Of a stretch of DNA of 64,000 bases, positions 38,075 to 47,747 are shown piece by piece. The position numbers were made by a program, and so were the translations under genes. Every line of letters starts with the position of its first letter. Positions within the stretch are counted from its first letter, which is position 1. This DNA is from Sphingobacteriales bacterium JAD_PAG50586_3. GTDB lineage: Bacteria; Bacteroidota; Bacteroidia; CAMBQF01. The notes beneath the pieces are model-generated. The model saw only the letters and a program-made list of their open reading frames with translations, did not search any database and was not told where the DNA came from. The stretch is taken from assembly GCA_023213195.1 (NCBI GenBank), contig CP096135.1, positions 124,001 through 188,000 of the forward strand. The letters are read 5' to 3'.

Positions 38075-38481
38075 GATTTATAATGTGGCTCTAACGCGGC
38101 AATAACCTCTGCAGGCATGCGTATGGGTTTGCGCGTAAAAGCATCTACAAACAACAGCGTTGTTTCACCATCTGCTGTAAGCTCGCCCGCGGCATTAAAC
38201 ACCTTATACAAAAACTTAATGCGTATGGTAGGCAGTTCCGGTATGGTTACCTGCACGGTTACCTCTTCATCGTAAAACAAGGGCATGTAGTAGTTTACTT
38301 GCAAGTTTAGCACCGGCATCATTATGCCTTGTTCTTCCAGCTTTTTGTAGCTGATGCCAATACTGCGCAAGGCTTCTACCCTACCCGCTTCAAAATACTC
38401 GGCGTAGCGGCCATAGTAAACATAACCCATCTGGTCAGTCTCGCCATAGCGGACCCTTATTTTAGTGCTGTGTGTAAACAT
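38071..38481 (-). CDS. Acyl-CoA thioesterase, YbgC/4HBT type
   Basis: A 136-residue hot-dog-fold thioesterase. The active-site segment RVRYGETDQMGYVYYGRYAEYFE is the YbgC-type signature, with the catalytic aspartate in ETDQMG. The start at ATG 38481 places this motif near residue 15, as in the family; the longer frame to 38520 is not supported. It hydrolyses short acyl-CoAs or acyl-ACPs. Confidence 0.85.
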   Translation of the reverse strand: MFTHSTKIRVRYGETDQMGYVYYGRYAEYFEAGRVEALRSIGISYKKLEEQGIMMPVLNLQVNYYMPLFYDEEVTVQVTIPELPTIRIKFLYKVFNAAGELTADGETTLLFVDAFTRKPIRMPAEVIAALEPHYKS

Positions 38482-38580
38482 ACGTTGGCAAATGTAGTTA
38501 ATGGTTAATGCACAATGCAAAATTCATAATGCAATAATTAAAGCTATGCATAAAACTATTTATTAACAAACAATATTTTA

Positions 38581-38633
38581 TACTTGACTTTTGGTGGTAC
38601 ATTGTTGTATATTTGCACTGTTATTCGAATAAC
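38581..38633 (+). promoter_or_regulatory. Promoter with GTTATT-CG-AATAAC palindrome
   Basis: TACTTGACTT at 38581-38590, -7 box TATATTTG at 38608-38615 and the palindrome GTTATTCGAATAAC at 38620-38633 reproduce the layout at 23571-23622, with spacings differing by one base. Confidence 0.65.
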
Positions 38634-38812
38634 ATACTTGGCACGCCACCTGATGCGTTAATCAGGAACAAAAAATAACCGCTACGTAGCAAAAAACAAC
38701 TATTAAGTATTAATCAAAAAAAGAATTAAATAATCTGGTTTAGTTAATAAAAAAGAAACTACCGCATACCGGACAGGGTGAATTATATCCTGTTGGGTAT
38801 GCGGTTATTTTA
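38620..38812 (+). ncRNA. Candidate small RNA with 3' terminator hairpin
   Basis: The region between a good promoter and a terminator holds no ORF: the first ATG (38652) is followed at once by TAA. Near the 5' end is a hairpin CCTGAT-GCGTTA-ATCAGG. The 3' end is ACCGCATACC (38761-38770) pairing perfectly with GGTATGCGGT (38796-38805), with further pairing inside, then TATTTT. The length is about 190 nt. I do not recognise a known RNA family; a 6S-like RNA is one possibility I cannot support. Confidence 0.5.
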
Positions 38813-38912
38813 TGCTTAAAACGTGGCTTAAAGTGCTAAAAAACTTTGCAAAAACGTTAAATTTTACTACAACCACAAGCATTTAATCCCAATACTAAAA
38901 AATGTAATTATC

Positions 38913-39302
38913 TCACTTCAACCTCTCTAGTTTATCCTTGCGTTTCACAATGTTTTTATAGTCCCACTGAATGGAGGCAGCCTTACCCAACCAACGATGC
39001 AGGTCATCCATATTTATTTCATCAACTGATGTGTACCGCTTTTCAGCGGCCTTAAATTTACCCTCGTTTTGTAAGCCCGGCTCGTCAAAGCTTTGGCCGC
39101 TCCAAAACAGCAGGCGTATGCAGCCTTTCAACTTGCTATAGCCTGCAACGGGGTTACCATCTAAAAACCAAACCGGGTGGGCATGCCATATCTTGTTCTC
39201 TGCCTCGGGCAGGCAGCGGTTAATCTCCGCAGCCAACACATTGCAAATTTGCTTGTCTACAGGCTCTTGCTTGTTGTTGTATTCTACAATCTCAGGGTTC
39301 AT
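38913..39302 (-). CDS. DUF1801 domain protein
   Basis: A 129-residue protein with the YdhG/DUF1801 pattern: ENKIWHAHPVWFLDGNPVAGYS in the middle and RYTSVDEINMDDLHRWLGKA towards the end. The fold is alpha/beta and soluble. The function of the family is unknown. It lies 10 nt downstream of the DUF1493-like gene on the same strand. Confidence 0.72.
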   Translation of the reverse strand: MNPEIVEYNNKQEPVDKQICNVLAAEINRCLPEAENKIWHAHPVWFLDGNPVAGYSKLKGCIRLLFWSGQSFDEPGLQNEGKFKAAEKRYTSVDEINMDDLHRWLGKAASIQWDYKNIVKRKDKLERLK

Positions 39303-39312
39303 TTATTAGGTT

Positions 39313-39623
39313 TCATTTAGTCTTTGAATATCTTTCAGGATCAAACCATTTCTTTGCTATCACAACCTTATGCAGGTGTTCCAAATCGCATTCCCAAGCT
39401 CTTCTTAGCATAAATACATTTTTAATAGCATGTATGCCCCAAGGGAAATATTTCTCATATCTAAAATCAGAATAATCTATTTCAAAATCGGTAAAAAAAC
39501 TATCCATTAATACATCTGCATCCATACCTGCTATGCCCAATCTATCAAAAAAATTGTCTTGTCAGTTACCTCTACTCTTATGTGCTTAGTTAGCCATATT
39601 CTCAACTCTTCCTTTGTTACCAT
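39313..39623 (-). CDS. DUF1493-like (acyl-carrier-like) protein (one frameshift)
   Basis: About 103 residues after repair of the A run at 39547-39553 (one base short), which joins MVTKEELRIWLTKHIRVEVT to DRLGIAGMDADVLMDSFF. The sequence DRLGIAGMDADVLMDSFFTD resembles DUF1493 proteins, relatives of acyl carrier proteins that often lack the carrier serine. Here the D-A-D-V segment has no serine at the usual site. The role is unknown. Confidence 0.6.
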
Positions 39624-39738
39624 TTCAATAAGTGTAATAGCTATTCTCAAAAGTACTATTTCCCAAATAATATCCTTGTAATCTATTAAATCCCCATTAA
39701 TCTGTGGTTCAGACTTTATTCCCTAATTTAGCCGCACT

Positions 39739-40222
39739 GTGTTAAGGCGAATTATACAAATACTGTTAGGCGTTGCCATTATTGCTGTGGGCTTCTTTTT
39801 GTACCAATCGGTGCAGGGGCCTGTAAAATGGCAAAAAGAAAAAGAGGTGCGCTATACCGATATTAAGGCCCGCCTTATAGACATACGTACCGCGCAAAAC
39901 AGCTACAAAGCAGCTAACAGGCACTATGCCCGCACCTTTGCCGACCTTACCTTGGTACCTAAATCAGGGCAAGCTAAAACGGGGCAAAGGCAAAACAATA
40001 TCGCCTGCCGACTCGCTTTTTGGGCCGGGCTACCAGGTGTTTTCTATACAATATGTACCCCACAACGGGCAGGTTAAGTTTAATATGGAGGTTAAGATAG
40101 ATGCTGATAGTACCGAATATATTGAAGTAAGCGACCCTAAGCCTTTTGACGAAGAAGACCCGCTTAGCTTTGGCTCGCTGGTAGAAAGCACCCTAAAGGC
40201 ATCGTGGGAGGTAGATAAATAA
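39739..40222 (+). CDS. Membrane-anchored hypothetical protein (one frameshift)
   Basis: About 160 residues from a GTG at 39739. One N-terminal helix (IIQILLGVAIIAVGFFLYQS) anchors a soluble domain with KAANRHYARTFADL near residue 65. An extra G near 39954-39955 breaks the frame; removing it joins FADLT to YLNQGKLKRGKGKTISPADS. The layout recalls periplasmic proteins of Bacteroidota annotated as hypothetical. I assign no function. Confidence 0.55.
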
Positions 40223-40229
40223 TTTTTTT

Positions 40230-40275
40230 AAAGTCCCCCTCACTCCTTTAGGAGAGGGGGATTTAGGGGTGAGGG
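40230..40275. repeat. Dispersed GC-rich palindromic repeat (CCCCTAAATCCCC family, inverted)
   Basis: This is the reverse complement of the copies at 1201-1237 and 25658-25701. It fills most of the gap before the DUF3822 gene. Confidence 0.75.
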
Positions 40276-40301
40276 AATGGGAAATTTAACGTAAACTTGT
40301 A

Positions 40302-41165
40302 GTGCAAACAGATACTTTGGATACCGTATTAATAGATAAGGAAATGCTGTTGGGGGTAAAACCCTCTAACCTTCACCTAAGCATAGAAGCTTCTGATGAG
40401 GGTTTTGGCTTTGCCTTGTTTGATTTGCTTAACAACCGCTACGTAGGCATAGGCTACCGCAATTTTGGTACCGCTTTGCACGGCCATGCCCTTGCCAAGC
40501 GCCTTAGCGAAGAATTTGATAAAAACCACCTGCACGAAACAGGCTTTACCAAAAGCTCTTTGGTATGGGTTAGCAACCGCGCTACGTTGGTGCCCGAGGC
40601 ATTGTTCGACGAGAAATATGCAGCAGATTACTTCAACCTAAACCTTAGCGCGCAACAGCACGAAATACTGTATTACGAAAAGGTAAAAGGCCTGGGCGCT
40701 TACAACGTATTTGCCATACCCGAAGCGTTGGAAGATTTTTGCTCGGCCAAGCTAAAAACACCTGCGGTAATGCACCACTCGCGCATTTTGCTTGAGAACC
40801 TTTTGCTGGCAGGCAACCCAAGGGGATTACACGTTTACCTGCATGTGCAGGCCAAACATTTTGATATTGTGGTTATAGAAGATGGCGCCCTAAAGCTATA
40901 CAACTACTACCAATACATTAGTGCCGAAGATTTTACCTACCACACCCTTAACACCTGCAAGCAACTGGGCATAGACCCCCAAACGCTGGCTGTTACGTTA
41001 ATTGGTGAGATAGAAGCCGAGTCGGCGCTGTTTACCATACTTAACAAATACCTTTTTAAGGTGAATTTTTACGAGCCCATGCCAGATTATTCCCTTAGCC
41101 TTGAGCTGGGCAAACTGCCCCATCATTTTTACTACAACCTTTTAAATCAATACGCGTGCGTATAG
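40302..41165 (+). CDS. DUF3822 family protein
   Basis: A 287-residue protein of the DUF3822 family, found next to rsmD in Bacteroidota. Internal features such as LHLSIEASDEGFGFALFDLL and HVYLHVQAKHFDIVVIEDGA recall the two halves of an actin-like (ASKHA) fold. The role is not established. Translation begins at a GTG at 40302. The end overlaps rsmD by 10 nt, so the two are translationally coupled. Confidence 0.75.
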   Translation: MQTDTLDTVLIDKEMLLGVKPSNLHLSIEASDEGFGFALFDLLNNRYVGIGYRNFGTALHGHALAKRLSEEFDKNHLHETGFTKSSLVWVSNRATLVPEALFDEKYAADYFNLNLSAQQHEILYYEKVKGLGAYNVFAIPEALEDFCSAKLKTPAVMHHSRILLENLLLAGNPRGLHVYLHVQAKHFDIVVIEDGALKLYNYYQYISAEDFTYHTLNTCKQLGIDPQTLAVTLIGEIEAESALFTILNKYLFKVNFYEPMPDYSLSLELGKLPHHFYYNLLNQYACV

Positions 41166-41706
41166 TTAGCGGAAAATTTAAGGGCCGCACCATAATTGCC
41201 CCCGGCAACCTGAGTGCACGCCCCACAACAGACTTTGCCAAAGAAGGCCTTTTCAATATCCTGTATAACAACTTTTATTTTGAAGATGTAAAGGTGCTGG
41301 ATTTGTTTGCAGGCACGGGCAATATTACCTACGAGTTTATATCGCGTGGGGTAGAAGATGTTATCTGTATTGAAGGCAGCGCCCCATCGGCCAAGTTTAT
41401 AAAAGAAACCGCCGAAAAAATGGCCCCCGGCAAGGTGCGGGTACTAAATATGGATGTGTTCCGTTTCTTAAAGAATTGTAAAGAAGGGTTCGACATTATT
41501 TTTGCCGACCCCCTTACGAAATGCCCGACATTGACAAAGTGGTAACCGGTGTTTTTGAACACGATTTGCTTAAACCCGGCGGCTGGTTGGTTCTGGAACA
41601 CTCTGTAAAACTGAAATTTACAGATCACCCGCACTTTGTAGAGCAAAGGCACTATGGCAAGGTTAATTTTAGCTTTTTCTATATAAAAGAAGAGGAATCA
41701 ATTTAA
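41156..41706 (+). CDS. rsmD: 16S rRNA (guanine(966)-N2)-methyltransferase RsmD (one frameshift)
   Basis: About 183 residues. It starts at a GTG inside the DUF3822 end with MRIVSGKFKGRTI. The SAM-binding motif is VLDLFAGTGNITYEFISRG and the catalytic motif becomes FADPPYEMP once one C is added to the run 41509-41513; without repair the protein ends in unrelated residues. RsmD methylates G966 of 16S rRNA in the 30S subunit. The length is normal after repair. Confidence 0.88.
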
Positions 41707-41762
41707 AACTCCCCCTTATAAAGGGGGTGGACACACCGAAAGGTGTGGACGGGGGATTTTTA
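41703..41762. repeat. Variable-hairpin repeat, copy C (inverted)
   Basis: On the minus strand the frame AAATCCCCCGT...ACCCCCTTATAAGGGGG encloses an inner hairpin CACACC-TTTC-GGTGTG. The outer frame matches copy B while the inner stem does not. It begins at the rsmD stop. Confidence 0.75.
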
Positions 41763-41779
41763 ACATAGAAATTATTACC

Positions 41780-42148
41780 ATGAAAAAACTCGCATTAATC
41801 ACCATCATACTTTTCTCTGCCTTTGCAGCCAACGCCCAAATTTGCGATGTAACCGCCAACGGCCAGCAGGTGCAGGTTTTTAATTGCAGCGGCAACCGCA
41901 CCACAAGCAAATTCTTAATGGGCGACGACCAACTGGTTGACTTTTCAGAATCGCTGATTGTAGTTAAATCTGGCGGAAATAACATTACCGTTTACGATGA
42001 TAAATTCAACATGGTAGCTACCAAATTTTTATTTGATGGCGATGTTATTAAAAACGTAATTGGCGATTATATCATTGTTCGCGATAACCGCGGCATGGTA
42101 ACCATCTACGATAAAAACTTCAGCCGCAAGGGCTCTCATTATGAGTAG
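41780..42148 (+). CDS. Exported hypothetical protein
   Basis: A 122-residue protein with a clean signal peptide (MKKLALITIILFSAFAANAQ). The mature part is beta-rich with a repeated pattern of short strands (NNITVYDDKFNMVATKF, then GMVTIYDKNFSRKG), which suggests a small propeller-like or beta-sandwich unit. The family is not recognised. Confidence 0.6.
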   Translation: MKKLALITIILFSAFAANAQICDVTANGQQVQVFNCSGNRTTSKFLMGDDQLVDFSESLIVVKSGGNNITVYDDKFNMVATKFLFDGDVIKNVIGDYIIVRDNRGMVTIYDKNFSRKGSHYE

Positions 42149-42234
42149 TTAAAAAGCCCGTTAATACTTAGTGGTTCGGCAACCAATTACAGGCTGTTTA
42201 TTCTGTACTTTAGCGTGGTATAATTCTATTCTGC

Positions 42235-42701
42235 ATGAAAAAAATAGCTGTCTTCCCGGGCTCGTTTGATCCCTTTACCCTTGGCCATGAGCAAATAGTA
42301 AGGCGCAGCCTTGGTTTGTTTGATGAGGTTATAATTGCCATAGGCGTAAACTCCCGCAAAGAAAGCTTCTTTCCCTTGAAAAACGCATCCACTGGATAGA
42401 GAAAACCTTTGCCGGCGAACCTAAAGTGAGGGTTGACGTATACGAGGGCCTAACTATAAATTATTGCGAAAAAGTGGGTGCCCAATTTTTGGTACGTGGT
42501 TTGCGTAATACTATAGACTTTGAGTTTGAAAGCGGTATAGCAAACATGAATAAAGCCATGATGCCACAGCTGGAAACAATATTTATACTTACAACCCCCG
42601 AACTATCGGCCCTGAATTCTACCATTGTACGCGATATTATTAAAAACGGAGGCAACGCTGCCCCTTTTGTACCCGCGGCCATAGACTTGTATGCCGAATA
42701 A
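42235..42701 (+). CDS. coaD: Pantetheine-phosphate adenylyltransferase (one frameshift)
   Basis: About 155 residues once one C is added at 42373-42375. The enzyme makes dephospho-CoA from 4'-phosphopantetheine and ATP. The nucleotidyltransferase motif is [17 protein letters not shown] (T/HxGH region) and the second conserved block is [18 protein letters not shown]. The C-terminal [15 protein letters not shown] also fits. The end overlaps the next gene by 11 nt. Confidence 0.92.
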
Positions 42702-44077
42702 TACCTTGTTAAAATACGCTTTAGCATTAGTTATACTGGCTTCTGCCTTACAAACAGAGGGTCAGCAAACTGTTATTAAAGGCACTGCACCATCGTTTAA
42801 AAAGGCGCAGTTGCAACTATGCACTATTGATGATTACATTAATGGGCACGAGTTGGTTTTAGACAGCGCCGTGGTTGATGATAAAGGCAACTTCGGCTTT
42901 AAAACCACCATCAACCAAACTATATACAGCTACATTAAGCAGGGCGACCTGTTATACGATTTGTATATAGAGCCTACTAAAAACCTGGATATTACCATAC
43001 CCGACACCATAGGCTTTGCCAAAGACTCGGTGCTAAAACCTATAGTGTTTATCCAACCCAGTGCCCTAAACGCAGATATTACACAGTTTGATGCCGACTA
43101 TAACGACTTTTTAATTGCCAACTACAAGGCCATACTGCGCAGAACTGCCAAGCCGCAAACAAAGGTGTTTATTAAAGCCCAGCAGGATAAGTATGCCGCT
43201 ATTACCAATAGTTATTTCAACCAGTATCTGTTCTACAGGTTAGGCTCTTTAGAGCTGTTGGCTGGTACCAAAAGTCGCAAAGAGGTGCTTGGGTTTTATG
43301 TTAAAGATAAGCCTATACTATACAACAACACAGCCTACATGGGCTTGTTTAACGAGTTGTTTGAAGAGAACCTGAAGGTGTTCCGCAGCACCGGGGCGGG
43401 CGATGCCCTTACCTCTGCCATTAACGACCGTATAGACTATGCAAAAGCCATGGGAATTATGCAGCGCGACAGTACCCTAACTAATGATACGTTACGGGAA
43501 CTAGCCCTGCTAAAAGGGCTTGGCGAAATGTATTACGAACCCAATGCCGTGCAATACAGCGTGCTGGAGATGCTTAGGCATATTGCTACTAATGGCCTTA
43601 CCGCGTACAACAAAGGAGTAGCTAAAAACGCGGTAGCACAACTGGAAAAACTACGTACAGGAACACCTGCTCCAGCCTTTACTTTAAAAGATATTGTATC
43701 GGGCAAGATGGTTTCTTTGGCCGATTTTAAGGGCAAGTATATTTATCTTTCATTTTGGGATGAGGGCAACCCACGGTCGGTACAAGAGATAGACCTTATA
43801 CGCGAACTGGATAAAAAATACGGACGAAAAATAGCTTTTGTTAGCATCTGCACATCGGTAAACGAAACCCGCACCCTGAGCATTTATCAACCGGAATAAA
43901 TACAAATGGGTATTTTTAAATGCCACCGGCAGCCCTAAACTTTTAAAGGATTACGATGTACTGTCGTACCCCTCTTTTTACCTTATAGACAGAGAAGGCA
44001 ACATACTGCGCTGCCCTGCCGACAGGCCAACCGGCAACATTGTGCGCACGCTTGATATGTTGGATAAACAGAAATAA
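42691..44077 (+). CDS. TlpA-like thioredoxin-fold protein without redox cysteines (one frameshift)
   Basis: About 462 residues. The N-terminus is a signal-like segment, then a DUF4369-like region, then a long helical middle, then a thioredoxin-like domain from about residue 310 (TPAPAFTLKDIVSGKMVSLA). At the position of the usual WCxxC the sequence is FWDEGNPRSVQEI, so the catalytic pair is missing. A lost base near 43880 breaks the frame; after repair the end reads DYDVLSYPSFYLIDREGN, with the cis-proline of the fold. A binding rather than oxidoreductase role is likely. Confidence 0.7.
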
Positions 44078-44079
44078 TT

Positions 44080-44722
44080 ATGGGAATAGACTTACTTACA
44101 AAATACTATCCGGCGCTTACACCACAGCAGCTTGAATTGTTTGAAAAGGCATTTGTTTTATATGCAGAGTGGAACGACCAGATAAACGTTATATCGCGCA
44201 AAGACATTGATTACTTTTACGAGCGCCATGTGCTGCACTCATTAGCCATAACCAAAGTACAGAAGTTTGAAGCCGGCCAACACGTGCTTGATATTGGCAC
44301 CGGTGGCGGTTTTCCGGGTATTCCACTGGCTATTTATTATCCCGGTGTACAGTTTACACTGGTAGACTCTATTGCCAAGAAAATAAAGGTGGTAAATGAG
44401 GTTGCCACAGCATTAGGCCTTACCAATGTTAAAGCCGTATGGGGCAGGGTTGAAGAACAAGAGGGCCCGTTTGACTATGCCGTAACCCGTGCCGTAGCGC
44501 CTGCTGCCACGCTTTTATATTGGCTTGGCATACCTGAAAAACCCAGGGGCAAAGCAAAACCCATGAAGATTAAAAAAGGCTTGCTGGCACTAAAAGGTGG
44601 CGATTTAGAAGAAGAGCTAAAGGGCATTGCCTTAGCCTGTTTACGAGCATAACATAGCACGCCTGTACAACGAAGAATTTTTGAAACCAAAAAGGTGGTT
44701 GAATTTAAGTTTACTTAATTAG
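44080..44722 (+). CDS. rsmG: 16S rRNA (guanine(527)-N7)-methyltransferase RsmG (one frameshift)
   Basis: About 213 residues. The SAM motif is HVLDIGTGGGFPGIPLAIYY and the family signature INVISRKDIDYFYERHVLHS is intact. Near 44633 one extra base breaks the frame; removal gives an end IARLYNEEFLKPKRW and a stop at 44720-44722. RsmG methylates G527 of 16S rRNA, where loss gives low-level streptomycin resistance in other bacteria. The repaired end overlaps the end of the convergent T9SS-cargo gene by 12 nt. Confidence 0.88.
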
Positions 44723-46581
44723 CGCTACTTTACCTACGTAAGTATGCTTCTTAATGTCGTACAGCTGGGTAAAGTTTACATGGTATACATAAATACCATC
44801 AGCTAAAATCTCACCATCGTTAAAGTAAGCGCCATTCCACCTTTCAAATGGGTTGGTGGTAGCAAACACTTGGTGGCCCCAACGGTCGAATATTAGCATT
44901 TCAAAATCGTTGTAGTTAATACCATCACTGTATACCTGAAACTCCTCATTTACCTTGATCGCCATTAGGCGTAAAGGCCGATGGCACATAGAAGTTCAAC
45001 TCATAATCAATACGCACGGTGCGCATAATAGTATCAGTACAACCACGGTTGCTGGCAGCAATAAGCGTTACATTATAAATACCCGGTGTTGGGGGGTAGG
45101 TATGCGTAGGATCTTTTGTAAAGTCAAAAAAGTTATCGCCAAAATCCCAAATGTAAGAGTCGGCGTTAATAGACATGTTTTTAAACGTAGTGGTGGGGTC
45201 TAAATAGGACATTACCGCCGGTTGGGCATAAAACTCAGCCTTTACATCATTAACATTTAAAATAGTTACCGAGCCTTGCAAAGCACAGCCGGGGTTATTG
45301 GCATCGCTAACAGTTACTGTATAAACAGCAGGGGCAAGGCCACCTATAGAATCTGTTGGGGCTCCGGCGGGCTCCAACTATAGGTAAAGTTACCGCTACC
45401 GCCTACAATGGTAACCTCGGCAGCACCTAAACCGGCACTACAGGTATCATTATATCCTGCAACATTAATTTGAAAGCTCAAAGGGTCTGCAATAGCAAAG
45501 GGCAATATCGCCTGGCAGCCACCATCATCGGTTATAGTAAGGCTGTAGTTACCTTCATCAAGACCTGTTATATTATCGATTGTAGCACCTGTAGACCATA
45601 AGTAGGTATAAGGCGGTGTGCCACCACTGGCCACTACACTGGCAGCGCCATTGCTTTGTCCACAAAACTCATCGGTAATTTGTAAAATGCCACTAACCGC
45701 TGATATATTAAAGGGGAAACTGGCCGGAAAAGGAGCCGCGTTGCCACAGTTATCAGTAACAGGACCAACAAGGTCTAGCGAGTAGTTTCCGCTGGCTGTA
45801 AGTGGGGGGCTTACGGTAAAAGTAAATTCATCTTCAAACGTGCCGCCCGATTGGCATGCCGCACCAACAAGATTTGATATTGTATAAGGGCCGCCGGGGC
45901 CGGTTAATTGAAAATCGGCGGTTTGCGCAGAACTGCACAAAACATTCTCATTAAAAGTAAAGGTAAGTTGGGTAGCACCGCAGGCAATAGGTTGGGTAAC
46001 CCCAATTACACCGGGGGCAACGTTATCAAGTATTGGCGAATTAAGAAAATCTAACGTGTAGCCCGATTGGGTTGACGAAAAATTACTAACGCAAACAACG
46101 TATGTTTCACCGGCTAAAACCGGTATTACAGCTTCATCTTGCGGGTTGGGGCCACCATTAGGGCCGGTAGTAGCATTGGGAAAGGTAGAACCCGAAAAAT
46201 TACAAGCAACTTCTAAAGTATCAACATTAAAAATATCGGCGCATGATGCGTTGGTAAGGTTAAATACCGCCCAGTCGTAATCGTTAGTCTGGTCTACAGG
46301 GGTAAGGTTAAAAGAAAGGTTGCCATCTGCCTGCACAGTAATAATGTACCAAACAGCATTAAGCTCTCCAGCACCAAGGCAAGAAGATGTATTATTTACC
46401 TCTCCGGTAACGCTGCCAGAGCCTGAATAAGAGTTTGGCTGGTTGAAAACCCCTGGCATACAGGCAGGGCGCTAAAGCAGTCCTGCTCAGGCGATTGCGC
46501 GTAAGCAATTGATGTACAAGACATTACAATTGCTAAAACCAATGCTGTTACTATGTTTTTATGTCCCAAAGCTGTTTTCAA
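44711..46581 (-). CDS. Gliding-motility-associated C-terminal (T9SS type B) surface protein (three frameshifts)
   Basis: About 624 residues after three repairs at runs near 46450, 45369 and 44949. Start: a TTG at 46581 gives a signal peptide KTALGHKNIVTALVLAIVMS with AYAQ; a -7 box lies just upstream, so the longer frame is rejected. After SALPVCQGVFNQPNSYSG comes a carbohydrate-binding-like beta domain. An Ig-like repeat with TPPYTYLWSTGATIDNITGL and a PKD-like segment SYIWDFGDN follow. The C-terminus is the CHU_C domain (FYVPSAFTPNGD, then FDRWGHQVFATTNPFERWNG), which directs export by the type IX system and surface attachment. Confidence 0.85.
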
Positions 46582-46596
46582 AACCTTAACCAATTC

Positions 46597-46604
46597 CAAA
46601 GATA
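46597..46604 (-). promoter_or_regulatory. Promoter -7 box for the T9SS cargo gene
   Basis: On the minus strand this reads TATCTTTG, 15 nt upstream of the TTG start at 46581. Confidence 0.6.
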
Positions 46605-46721
46605 TAAACCTGAGTGCAATAAACAAAACAAATTATATATTTCAACACCTATTTATTATTGGCTTTTTGAGAATAATATCTTCTTATATTCGCACCACGA
46701 ACAATTAAACTCATCATAGCA

Positions 46722-47660
<939 letters not shown>

Positions 47661-47709
47661 CTTATAGCTTATAGCTTATAGCTTATAGCTTATAGCTTAT
47701 AGCTTATAG
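47661..47709. repeat. Tandem repeat, seven copies of CTTATAG
   Basis: Seven perfect 7-bp units follow the mdh stop codon directly, and the stop itself sits in TGTATAG, a partial eighth unit. A 7-bp slippage tract of this purity is likely to vary in copy number. Confidence 0.9.
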
Positions 47710-47747
47710 AAAAATCCCCGCACATGTGCAGTGCGGGGATTTTTTTG
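47710..47747. terminator. Terminator between mdh and the sulfotransferase gene
   Basis: AAAAATCCCCGCAC-ATGTGCA-GTGCGGGGATTTTTTT is symmetrical and serves both convergent genes. Confidence 0.88.

Noticed and set aside
47661..47709. Tandem CTTATAG array as a CRISPR or protein-coding repeat
   Set aside because: The units are only 7 bp, have no spacers and lie after the stop codon.
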